Shown: in pieces, positions 35,101-40,122 of the stretch
Numbering within the stretch: position 1 is the first letter of the stretch
Layout of the letters: the number at the start of each line of letters is the position of its first letter
DNA from: Effrenium voratum
Taxonomy: Eukaryota > Sar > Dinophyceae > Suessiales > Symbiodiniaceae
Direction: 5' to 3'
Assembly: GCA_963377175.1 (NCBI GenBank)
Contig: CAUJNA010003494.1
Coordinates: 599,256-663,255 of the forward strand
DNA length: 64,000 bases
Program-made: the position numbers and the translations under genes
Notes under the pieces: model-generated
Seen by the model: only the letters and a program-made list of their open reading frames with translations
Told to the model about the DNA's origin: nothing
Databases searched by the model: none

Positions 35101-37920
35101 AAACTGGGGGAAGCCCCAACATGGGATCTGACTGGTTCAGGTCCAATGGCTCGGGCAGCCCTCGAATTTCGGGGGCACTTCTTGGTGCCTGGGTGGGTGT
35201 CTTAGAATAGGCGACCCCCCCAAAATGGCTTTGAGCGTTTCCTGTTGGTGTCCGTTTCAACCAAAGCTATCACTACTGGAAGTTTCTTCTTTTTTTTTCC
35301 AGGGGTCTTATCCATAATGGAAGGGACAGACCCAACTGCCAGGTCTTTGGGCCACTTTGGCGGATTTTTCCGCAGGATCTGCAAGCCCGTGATGAAGCAC
35401 CGTGAGCTCCGTGGTCTCACAGCGGCCGGCCGCAAGGCCTGGCGACGTTCGTCGTTCTTTCGTTTTGACGTCCGACGAGCGACCCCAAACACCCCCGGGG
35501 GGGGGGGTCATGGGGTGCAGGGAGGGGGGGGCGGCATGTTTTTTCGGTGAGCAAAGGGACGTCCTTGGGAGTGAGTTTCAAATTCAAGTCACTTCCTTTG
35601 GAGAGCTTGAAAATAAAATGGACGGTCCTTTGGAGGGTTTTGCGGGTTACGGCTTTGTTTTGCCCAGCCTTTTGTTCGCGACCAAAGTGGTGTGCTGAAG
35701 GTTAGCAACTACTGAGGGACAAATCACCTCAGTTCCAGGACTTTCTGTTGTATGAAGGTCATGGCCAAATCAGACTGTCATGTCAACTTCGGAGAAATCC
35801 GGATCCTGCGAATCAGGGACCCCCCGAAACACTTTGGTTCGGTCCTCCAGATTCATCCGAGGCTAACATTATTGGGAAGAGATTGAATAATCCCCCTATG
35901 GATTGAATCTGGTTTCGCTCCTGGAGGTATGCCCCACTTCCCCTCAAGCAGCAGGATCAAGCAAGATCGGCGGAGCGACAAGCTGAGGGCGACTTCAGCC
36001 TGAACAGAATTCCGACAAACCTGGAAAATGAGATCTCGTACCCCAAACTCGTACTACATTGTGGATGGACAAATCCTGCACCAGCTGATAGGGTCGTGAT
36101 TTGATTATTTTTTGGAGTTTCATCTATCCTAAGTACGAAGTGGTGCGAGGTGGTTTTTGTCCATCCACTCTAGTTTTGTCGGGTGAGGTGGACAGATTGA
36201 CTGTTTTAGCTACTTGCTGCGGCCGGGTCATGGTAACCTTTTGAGCCACGAGTTGCGAACCAGAGGCCCATGGCCTGGGCTTTGTCTTGGCCGGTTTCCA
36301 GGATGAGACCAAAACCTGGAAGTGTTAGAGCTTAGACACCTCGCGACGCATATTCTTTTTTGCACTGAGCAGAGGGGGTGGTGCTTTCTCGTGATGCGGG
36401 AAGCCACAACCTTGAGAGGGGGGGCGCCACGTCACTAAATGGAAAAAACCGCAAAACCCTGAAGCTCTAGTTGGGTATGTCCTACAATAGGGGACCCCGA
36501 GGCTGCTGGTAAGTGGTGTCCTTTTTAATTTCCCTAAAAAAGAAGCACATGAAAAGCAAGGGGGTCCGATTCCTTTGAGACTTTTTCCCATTTGGAGCGG
36601 CACACATGCCATCAGAGGGGGTGGTTGTTTGACTGCTCCGCGAGGCGCGGGGCTTGCTGAAGAAGGGCAAGCGTGCCAACAAGCAGCGCCCCTCCTCCCG
36701 CGCCGTGTATCGCTCCTTGGCAAACTCGAGCCGAACCGAGAGAGAGGCGGCGTGGGCGTTGGACGTATGAAGGACGGCAAGTGGCTGTGGTTGTCAAAAC
36801 CAATGGGATCCCATTTTGGGGGATTTGTGCACCACCCATTTTAGAACCTATTTTAGTGGTTGGATTGAATCGGATGTTCACTGGGGGCTAACCGCTTTGG
36901 ATTTTGACCCATGGTATCCGGTGTAAAAAGTCCCCAAGAGGGCAGCTGGGTGCAAGTCAAGAGATGAGAGAACCCCCCGGGTTGAAGCGTCGAGAAGTGC
37001 TTACCGTGGATAGAGAGACCCCCTGTTGATGTCCCCAAGAGAGAAGGTTCTGTCAGGTTAGTCGAAAAGTGGATCGTCCTAGGTAAGAGGGGGGATTTGG
37101 GAAATGCCGTCCGCGACAAGAGGTGGGTTTTGCGAGTTCACAGGGAATCGAACCCCTTCCTTGTTTTGACCCGCTCTTTTATCTACATGATTGTGTCAGG
37201 GTGCCTTGTATTGCCCCTTCAAAGGTGCTCTTAAACATTTGCTTGGCCCATTTAAGGTCAGTTTCCCTTGGTAGCGGTGCTGGTTTGAGGAAAATACAGT
37301 TGATAGACGAAGTCCTGCAGCACCTAAGAAATTTGGGATGATTTGATTCCTCTGCAAATACCAACAAACAACAAACAGTCGTTTCAACCATGGTTTCCTT
37401 TCGTGGTGCGATTTCTGGATGTCGCAACCATCCGCAATATGGACAACGCGAAGGTTTCTTTTTCGGGGCGTCCGATTTTGGACAGGAGAAGTGGTTTCAT
37501 GTTGTTTTGTCCAGCGAGCAGTTGGCTAAGACCCGAAAGACTTGTGGGATCCGTGGTTTCCCTCGGTATGTGTCAACAAAAGGAGAGGGACCCCCCCAAA
37601 TTGGCGGGGATCCTTTGAGCTTGAAATGCAACCTGAAAAGGGCAGCCTCAAACACCTGGCTCCCAGCCCGGCTGTTCCCAGCCCTCAGGCTGTTGGGTTT
37701 TGAGTTTAGTGGGTTTCCGAATTGAAGCCACCGAAGAGTGATTCACTTTTAGCAGATCTGAGCACAGCCCAAGAAACCAAGGGCAGCCTCAAACCCACCA
37801 CGCCTTACACCCAAAAATATCGCAGTCCCATGAACGAACCCCCGAACAAAACGAGCGAGCGAGTGCCGTAACTGGTTCCGAGGTCGCCACAGCCTCATGC
37901 GCCTGCGCCGCTATCGCTGA
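12495..37920 (+). CDS. RPL15: 60S ribosomal protein eL15, 12 exons
   Basis: Cytosolic large-subunit ribosomal protein eL15. Exons: 12495-12542, 13215-13264, 16662-16725, 17859-17921, 19562-19615, 20828-20882, 30851-30885, 31944-31993, 33875-33904, 35376-35436, 36645-36711, 37883-37920. Together they give 615 nt (204 codons plus TGA) with all phases consistent. This is the human eL15 length, and family landmarks lie in order: MGAYKYLEE start, RPTRPDKAR, KQGYCVYRVRVKRG, YGKPVNQG, AEERVGRKCGSLRVLNSYWV, VDPFHK, HRELRGLTAAGRKARG, and the RRYR C-terminus. Nine introns begin GC (1-6, 8, 10, 11), two begin GA (7 and 9), none GT; all end AG|G. Exon borders were set by matching the family, so a shift of a few bases is possible where flanks repeat. 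Intron 6 carries an antisense copia element. Introns total about 24.8 kb against 0.6 kb of exon. Confidence 0.95.
12843..12945 (+). repeat. Diverged MITE family A copy in RPL15 intron 1
   Basis: ACTGATGGGCAAAGTCCTGC, followed by CACCATGGGACCATGGTTGA and a later GGTGGTGAAATCGATTT, follows the family A layout with many substitutions. The ends are degraded. Confidence 0.4.
13440..13720 (+). repeat. Microsatellite cluster (TA)n and (CA)n in RPL15 intron 2
   Basis: AT/TA runs at about 13,447-13,468 and 13,589-13,603 and CA/AAAC runs at about 13,659-13,705 are separated by A+T-rich DNA. They lie immediately before long C runs (13,738-13,752 and 13,785-13,797) and the telomere-like repeats. Not coding. 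Confidence 0.85.
13879..14006 (+). repeat. Interstitial telomeric repeat, CCCTAAA type
   Basis: CCCTAAA and close variants (ACCCTAAACA, ACCCTAAACC, CCTAAACCTAAACC) occur more than ten times in 128 bases. The perfect unit equals the C-rich strand of TTTAGGG, the telomere repeat of plants and of dinoflagellates examined. The array is degenerate, lies inside RPL15 intron 2 and is flanked by poly-C and TA runs. It is therefore interstitial: either an old fusion or capture, or a repair insertion. Confidence 0.85.
14096..14135 (+). repeat. (TA)n microsatellite
   Basis: Two TA runs separated by a short ACATA interruption. A similar short run lies at about 14,798-14,811. Confidence 0.85.
15917..16030 (+). 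repeat. Dispersed repeat family D copy in RPL15 intron 2
   Basis: The right half (CCCCTACTAAAATAGACCAC, then CCCTTATTCTAACCTCTCTA to the end) matches 4,899-5,008 almost base for base. The left half is shorter and T-rich. Confidence 0.75.
20658..20752. repeat. MITE family A copy in RPL15 intron 5
   Basis: The left end is TGTTGGACGAAATCC with CATTTCGCACCACTTAGG. The right end is GGATTTTGTCCATCCACG. The inverted ends are recognisable but have lost the outermost bases. About 95 bp. Confidence 0.6.
21434..21564. repeat. MITE family C copy in RPL15 intron 6
   Basis: Starts GATGACCCCGGATCTAAGTA and ends TTAATGAATCTGGGGTTAAC. It contains the CTCCAAAAGTGGTTTGAA / CCCCACTA core shared with 45,112 and 51,289. 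It lies about 90 bp outside the copia insertion. Confidence 0.65.
21652..21656. other. Target-site duplication GTTTG, left
   Basis: GTTTG abuts the left LTR and is repeated at 29,597-29,601 directly after the right LTR. Five bases is the usual Ty1/copia target duplication. Confidence 0.85.
21657..21763 (-). repeat. 3' LTR of copia element (107 bp)
   Basis: Read on the minus strand it runs TGTGAAGAGTGCACTC...ATAACCGTA. It equals the 29,490-29,596 copy except at the second plus-strand base (A here, G there), which turns the terminal CA into TA. At 107 bp it is very short for a copia LTR. Confidence 0.9.
21764..21774 (-). other. Polypurine tract
   Basis: The minus strand reads CACAGGGGGAG directly before the TG of the 3' LTR. 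Position and purine content are those of a plus-strand primer. Confidence 0.75.
21794..22738 (-). CDS. Copia element C-terminal tail, unknown function
   Basis: A 314-codon frame between RNase H and the 3' LTR. It opens hydrophilic, with arginine/serine stretches (such as RDRSRSPRGRDD), has a central basic patch (KPRKRRFHPIHREFPVDAVD) and a conserved-looking segment ending MQQWRGYTFFKIK, then an acidic/serine C-terminus. The upstream tail frame (22,735-23,508) overlaps it by 4 bases and is offset, so both were probably one polyprotein tail. No enzyme motif is visible. RS and basic patches would suit nucleic-acid binding, but that is inference. The frame may have no start of its own and is best read as part of pol. 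Confidence 0.6.
   Translation of the reverse strand: MNHVVFVDQERGRRTFVDNWRQDTFREAHAWTGSTTFWVPLRGTVSLADLGIDENPGSRDRSRSPRGRDDNDPRDAGPARPRSREEPSSSQGDRQVRPRLRALRWKKESEEEVIRVEQETKPNPQKEVGEDQTVHGTPWELEKYKVAPPVKGKDRWDWSVPGWAIRAHGKPRKRRFHPIHREFPVDAVDLESTRTTVKLFAGESGLGLKRIEEDSWTAPQARQATSKMQQWRGYTFFKIKEKKERQSPGMQEEVVKEKASSSSARARTWEVGYVKGGPVERGAEAGPVAFFPKAGSEPDPPQEETSESSGWDQV
22735..23508 (-). CDS. Copia element tail with RE(N/D)EP repeats
   Basis: This frame follows RNase H after a frameshift near 23,400. A hydrophobic segment (VKVAAMSGLMGIIACW) could be a membrane helix. It is followed by five variants of R-E-N/D/H-E-P spaced about 10-18 residues (about 23,030-23,250). In DNA these are irregular repeats of CGGTTCATNTTCCCT on the plus strand. 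The remainder is acidic, with EEEPEDFWEVTFEET. I do not recognise the protein. It is placed as the first half of the C-terminal tail of the pol polyprotein rather than a free gene. Confidence 0.55.
   Translation of the reverse strand: MASVLLHGGHDQGESEVVSRPGPGEADGGRAIGKEAAVKVAAMSGLMGIIACWKPQDRGSCLIRDVCLASLGVGVGFVLKGQWAQPKRETRSARENEPAAHADNQMRVAKMVREDEPTTLEDPSVWRSASVREHEPTEKKIARENEPATTRRAREDEPAPEVNIWDASRQPFDHCPMGCPLLLGLGQKQDEVPAMPWPERPSGLVQNSVEEEPEDFWEVTFEETRIVAVRIHMLRRNRDFQPDPAAMPPGVNIKTGG
23394..26780 (-). CDS. Copia pol: integrase, reverse transcriptase, RNase H
   Basis: A 1,128-codon open frame. The integrase core shows D100 (NVDIAGP), D227 (HCDRAKEF) and E263/E265 (NGRVETE). Between the first two aspartates lies an acidic insert of about 60 residues (EPEEEDPNPADWEEEEDQP). 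RT spans about residues 545-835 with a motif A aspartate (TMDVKCAFL, D664) and YVDD at 770-773. RNase H spans 945-1,090 with D951, E991, D1031 (YGDN) and H1050 (RTRH). All catalytic residues look intact. The zinc-binding part ahead of the integrase core is out of frame for about 16 codons (about 26,535-26,585): the neighbouring frame reads GHTPFNRRCRICMQ there, then the frame is regained. Upstream frame breaks separate this ORF from protease. The start at 26,780 is only the first ATG. Confidence 0.92.
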   Translation of the reverse strand: MKGQGHQEMEGDLRKRLVQMKTWAKWAPGLVAAIKMSLKELVKRLEERKEEKTMETGDLKWGGGTLRSIDGAVFVCRKAGVDRQHRRLKADIPSYVLNVDIAGPLSTGEDVGTGRKVKYVLIGTVPIPLGAGDKEPSEAAEPEEEDPNPADWEEEEDQPRASDEEAKRLNDKVKDEMTDAMKGVAVQNVTMAEVMESRSAREVIRAISLIFVKYRSLGIPLYRMHCDRAKEFLARPVQQWCLEHNLLLTMTAGDDHAANGRVETEVNQVKRRLRVVLKDSGAPVKLWPTALRHVVLQRNQMQLQKLGVDTFPMLPFYSKVMAKTKRWHKKGPLASPFREVRLLGPSPMMSWGWVVQTEDGAIQHTRAAVLPDEEADHARDLEAGRVRYELEMDEHPGKPRTRLTGKQSLDPGPKLGGDGEEGHPAADGEGLAPALCELRTGGEYTSPSKSWSFEESLEETKNLMSSYQWGFKEALAEELKVIPMDEITGNGQGAAMEFLLGGINQLEDDLVIMQDRENKDFHKLAGLQGADGEEPAKVLQTYTVPLQEVRKDLEAWREAMMDEYRSLVNTEVVKPTDECDLAAVPGIEDAEYAPGKLVTTIKAPTGRKRARAVICGNLLADGNGKVARTSADKAENYAGGIDGTALRCVLRKGAHEQWSLATMDVKCAFLLAPRKETRRTLITRPPKVLVEAGIVKASERWLVQGAMYGLDTSPADWSAFRDQGLAGFTSQDRGRTYGLERTPETSVWSMVEFEAGARKDPKPCGHLVIYVDDFLAVGPTPLVENVIKRINQEWVCSAPEWVNKAGWTKFCGMELKWDEDGETVRVAQPSYISELMQRHEVVMAKPAPFYKPEVPENPVVTQDGIREAQGLVGELLWVSVRTRPDVAFGVSWMSQHVTRCPLEVVKAGKDMMAYLYGTKDLGLVYGRCLGDRGAEGDLPFARSMRRLEMYADISFAPQGEKSHQGVLGFYGGALVQWESGRQPFCTLSTAEAELVGYIEAMIMGDSLCAILDITEGGCWSAKEAERVIYGDNTAALAIVQSPSGPWRTRHLRLRSNVLRERVREGEWQIRNLPGSGLVADYLTKAVAARTQWLRFYSMAGMIKESRRWFRGQDQEKQMVVGPSARRQR
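26770..26970 (-). pseudogene. Frameshifted linker between MTase-like domain and pol
   Basis: Reading from 26,970 towards 26,770 on the minus strand, plausible protein jumps between all three frames. One frame carries MDPMEYDPRAVELD, the next FWNFRQVQDFCQDNMMGLVSF, and the ATG-led pol frame follows. Each segment looks like genuine polyprotein and each ends within 20 codons of the next, so at least three indels have hit a once continuous frame. Sequencing indels are an alternative cause. Confidence 0.6.
26832..27955 (-). CDS. Copia protease plus methyltransferase-like domain
   Basis: A frame of about 374 codons whose first codon is TTG, so it continues the gag frame after a shift rather than starting there. 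The protease active site is ALLDGGATHALR at about residues 36-46: D-G-G-A in place of the usual D-T/S-G-A. At residues 201-320 lies a Rossmann-like block with VVVHLFAGRD (like motif I of C5-cytosine methyltransferases), IVTIDIEEDV (an acidic end of strand 2) and VVGGPPCRTVSRLR (like motif IV with its Pro-Cys). No clear motif VI or VIII follows before the frame breaks near 26,970. The domain is far shorter than a free cytosine methyltransferase, so activity is doubtful. Its place between protease and integrase is unusual. Confidence 0.8.
27811..28420 (-). pseudogene. Copia gag core, interrupted
   Basis: The frame reads a gag-like stretch: ARLWWEQVLQKAEL, TPLEKLRLKPTLGD, RVEQRGLSMLLAALPDPIRR, MFRLHQVYQPGG, LRLWRRWLARAEELDVALPDG. 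This is the capsid-type domain of dinoflagellate copia elements. An in-frame TAG lies at 28,351-28,353. The upstream frame (28,422-29,468) joins only by a shift near 28,420. Near 27,945 the frame jumps directly into the protease frame, and no CCHC or CCCH zinc knuckle is visible between them, so a deletion there is likely. It would form the particle shell if expressed; this copy cannot be expressed without recoding. Confidence 0.75.
28422..29468 (-). pseudogene. Copia gag N-terminal region, G/H/P-rich
   Basis: The first ATG after the PBS is at 29,466-29,468 (MMRRRRQQQDLVREGETADQ); the open frame itself extends upstream into the LTR. A 48-bp tandem repeat (about 28,790-29,010) encodes GGHDQ-centred 16-residue units, and a proline run (about 28,552-28,590) precedes LRNLELPSLPPPGGEG. 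Within 28,766-29,314 the neighbouring minus frame looks more protein-like in its first 95 codons (RYLRDYITEMNMVREGRETV, HLCHLEKREWRGRANILEKD) than this frame does, which suggests two compensating indels. The frame ends TGA at 28,419-28,421, after QFGDWVTR, and is out of phase with the gag core. Confidence 0.6.
29469..29489 (-). other. Primer binding site matching initiator tRNA-Met anticodon arm
   Basis: Directly after the 5' LTR the minus strand reads GGTTATGAGCCCAAGCC. Its complement, GGCTTGGGCTCATAACC, carries the anticodon CAT in the GGGCTCATAACC context typical of eukaryotic initiator tRNA-Met. Drosophila copia is known to be primed by an internal half of this tRNA. The dinoflagellate tRNA itself was not available for comparison. 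Confidence 0.75.
29490..29596 (-). repeat. 5' LTR of copia element (107 bp)
   Basis: Minus-strand ends TG...CA (TGTGAAGAG to AACCGCA). One mismatch to the 3' LTR in 107 bases. Confidence 0.9.
29597..29601. other. Target-site duplication GTTTG, right
   Basis: The second copy of the five bases found at 21,652-21,656. Confidence 0.85.
30735..30810 (+). repeat. CCCATA hexamer tandem repeat in RPL15 intron 6
   Basis: ACCCATACCCATACCCATTTG occurs twice and a further partial unit follows. It lies 40 bp upstream of RPL15 exon 7 and seems to have grown out of a family B element (CTGTGGGTCAAGAATAGGG at about 30,652). Confidence 0.8.
31403..31492. repeat. Diverged MITE family A copy in RPL15 intron 7
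   Basis: ACTGGATGGATACAAAATCCGC on the left and GGTTTCATCTATCCCAAGTGG on the right recall family A copies at 6,271 and 36,058. Confidence 0.45.
32398..32525. repeat. MITE family A copy in RPL15 intron 8
   Basis: The left end is GGTGGATGGACGAAACCATTTCG and the right end ATGGATTTTGTTCATCACGG. The central GCAAATACCAACAAACAATGG-type block is reverse-complemented relative to 5,971-6,086, so the element is inserted in the opposite orientation. Confidence 0.55.
33625..33835 (+). repeat. CAAR tetranucleotide array and (CA)n in RPL15 intron 8
   Basis: About 190 bases are made of AAGC, AAAC and GAGC tetranucleotides in mixed order, followed by a CACACACACA run. Six stop-free frames result, all low-complexity. 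It ends 39 bases before RPL15 exon 9. Confidence 0.85.
36058..36173. repeat. MITE family A copy in RPL15 intron 10
   Basis: The left end is ATTGTGGATGGACAAATCCTG, the right end TTTTTGTCCATCCACTCTAG. About 116 bp. Confidence 0.65.
36796..36913. repeat. Dispersed repeat family E copy in RPL15 intron 11
   Basis: Starts GTCAAAACCAATGGGATCCC and ends ATTTTGACCCATGG. It carries the GTGCACCACCCATTTTAGAA core shared with 9,412, 9,938 and 45,712. Confidence 0.7.
37297..37435. repeat. Diverged MITE family A copy in RPL15 intron 11
   Basis: Left: ACAGTTGATAGACGAAGTCCTGC. The internal GCAAATACCAACAAACAACA block marks the family in reverse orientation. The right end is degraded. Confidence 0.4.
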
Positions 37921-38043
37921 TCGGCCGAACTTCGGAGAAACCGAAGCCGAAAGGGGCAAGCGCCGCGGCAGAAAAAGATCGCGCGCGGCGAGCATTTCGC
38001 CGCCTCAGTTTAGCTGATACAAGGGGAAGTTTGCTTCAGAGCA

Positions 38044-38122
38044 TGTGTTTATTGGTTTTTAAGGGAATCTATGATTATTGGTCATATATATATATATATT
38101 TCCAGGGTGCTTAAGCAAATGG
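38044..38122 (+). repeat. Dispersed repeat family F copy
   Basis: The order TTGGTTTTTAAGGGAATCTA, TGATTATTGGTCATAT, a TA run, TTTCCAGGGTGCTTAAGCAA, ATGGAGG is shared with 46,048-46,140, 48,297-48,380, 52,618-52,700 and 56,786-56,870. Each copy holds a pyrimidine-AG sequence resembling a 3' splice site. Confidence 0.65.
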
Positions 38123-38546
38123 AGGAAGGGAACATTTGTTTGGGTCCGGGATTTTCACTACAGTCGATTGGTATGTTAAGAAAACCGCGTGTTTTGATGG
38201 GGAATAAGAAATTGTGGTCTTAATCCAGAGTCGTGGATGGATTTCTAATTTTGGTTACTGAAAGAATCTTGCCTTTGGTGCACTGGTGGTTGGCCTCGTT
38301 TTGACCCTGGTTGGGGGGCTTGGGTCTTGTCGGGTTGGCTTTGACCACCTTGGTTTCCTTTGCTGGGGACCTGAGAATTGGGTGTTCGCGCTTTTGGGGA
38401 GCAGACACAGTCCACTGCCAACTGAGCTAGAGAGGCATGCCATGAGACAAGCCAAAGGAACGCATCTTCAGATTTCAAAGTTTTTCTAGACGATATGTAC
38501 CACATCTGAAGGTGCCGCACCCCCAACCCCCGGGTAGCGGGGACGG

Positions 38547-38687
38547 CACATCTGCGATCTGGTTGCGGCGCTGGGCACGCTCTTCGGCCCCGAGGCCAGG
38601 CGTCCAGCCGCAGCCTCCGTGCCGGTCAGGCACCGCACACAGAAAAACGAAGAGGTTGCTTGGGGCTGGGCCCGTAACCTGGCGCAG
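38547..38687 (+). CDS. Coding-like block with strong GT donor, unidentified
   Basis: Forty-seven codons (LVAALGTLFGPEARRPAAAS, QKNEEVAWGWARNLAQ) end exactly at CAG|GTGAGA, a textbook GT donor. The upstream border is unclear (an AG lies at about 38,536). The opposite strand is also open but reads less naturally. The block lies about 600 bp past the RPL15 stop and could belong to the next gene. Function unknown. Confidence 0.35.
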
Positions 38688-38825
38688 GTGAGAAGGTTTC
38701 AGAACTACCCAGGTGGTGGAAGAAAGGAAACACCCACCCCAAAACTGTGGAGATAAGGTGAAATAAGATTGGGAATTCGAATCCAAGCCCATTTTGGGTT
38801 GGTCATTTCGTGACTTACCGACCAG

Positions 38826-38957
38826 GAATTCTGCCATCTACTTTCACCCAATGGCCAAACCGAGGCCGGACGACCCCCTGAAAGCCACCGGCGGTCAAAT
38901 GGCCTCCAGCGAAGAATCATATGACCGTTTGGAAGCGATGTTCAAGCACGTGCCCAG
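38826..38957 (+). CDS. Coding-like block, unidentified
   Basis: Between GACCAG|GAATTC and GCCCAG|GTATGG a frame reads NSAIYFHPMAKPRPDDPLKA, then SSEESYDRLEAMFKHVPR: charged, helix-like and unlike chance DNA. The phase does not join the block ending at 38,687, so an intervening exon would be needed, or one of the two calls is wrong. No family recognised. Confidence 0.35.
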
Positions 38958-39034
38958 GTATGGATTTTGCTGGAGGTTATTTACTATATATACGGGGTAT
39001 AGAATGCATTGCAAGCTTTGGCATCTATTTGCAT

Positions 39035-39175
39035 CCATGAATGGACGGAATGTTGCACCACCTAAGAAACCGCGGTTGAAACCTTTCTTTCTTGGCATCT
39101 ACGTTGGGGAATCGACTCATCTCGGGTTTCTTTTCTCGGTGCGAGCCTCGCGGGATTTCGCATCCATCCCCAACC
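39035..39175. repeat. Diverged MITE family A copy
   Basis: CATGAATGGACGGAATGTTGC on the left and GGGATTTCGCATCCATCCCC on the right form imperfect inverted ends around an AAACCGCGGTTGAAACC core also seen at 54,236. Confidence 0.45.
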
Positions 39176-40122
39176 CTGGAATCTCGTTGGCCCCCACCGG
39201 GCCGCACAACCGCAAGCCCCAGTTTGCGAAGGGGCCAACGCAAGATGCTGCGAATCACATTTTTTTGGCGTTCCTTTCCAACATGCTGTTTGACTTTGCC
39301 GTTCCCGAAAGGTACCCTCAAGCAGAGTGTCCTCCAATTCCTTTCCAAAAGTGGCGATTGTTTCAATGGACACCACCAGCAAATAGGAACTGTTGTTTCG
39401 GGTTGTTGGTTTCCGCACCCAGACAAGTTAGGATCTTCATGGATGTTCCATTCACAAAATGGCTGATATTTGCAGATGCCCAAAGGGAAGTTCCGCCACA
39501 GCATATGAGAGACAACTTGGATAGATGAAGGTTGGTGGGGGGCTGCCTGGTTCCCTCCCAGTGAGCATCTCGAGGGGGCCTCACGACTCTTTTTGGGGTT
39601 CCCAAAATAGGAATAGGTCCCTAAACAATTCCTTTGGGTTTCCCAGATACCAACCAGGGGGGGGTCCAAAATCTATGTTGGGGGGCTCTCATATATGAAG
39701 GTGGCATCCTGTTAAACTTATTCGAAAACCACAATTTAGAGGTCAATCTGGCCGATGTCACTTTAGTGGCGGTCACTTTGGCAGTGCGCCCCTCGAGCCG
39801 CCCCATTGATTCCCAACGCCATGGGCGTTCACGCCCTGGCTGACCTTTGGGATTGCCAAAGCCTTGTAAGCCCCATCGAAACAATACCAGATGAAGGGCC
39901 ACTACCCTCCCGTCCACTAACATGGTCTCCACCAAAGAAATGGCCCATTTTTTGCGGAACCTGCTCTTCCAGAAGTTCCACGTTGCGTGCAGAGGAGCCC
40001 CTATCCCCCTTGAGTGCGGTTTGACTTTGGCTCAGATGCCCATCCTCTTGCTGCTGCTGGTGATTCTCTATGTCTAAGCCCCGCCCTGGGCTTCGAGCTG
40101 CTCAAGTACCACAGGCCGGGAG

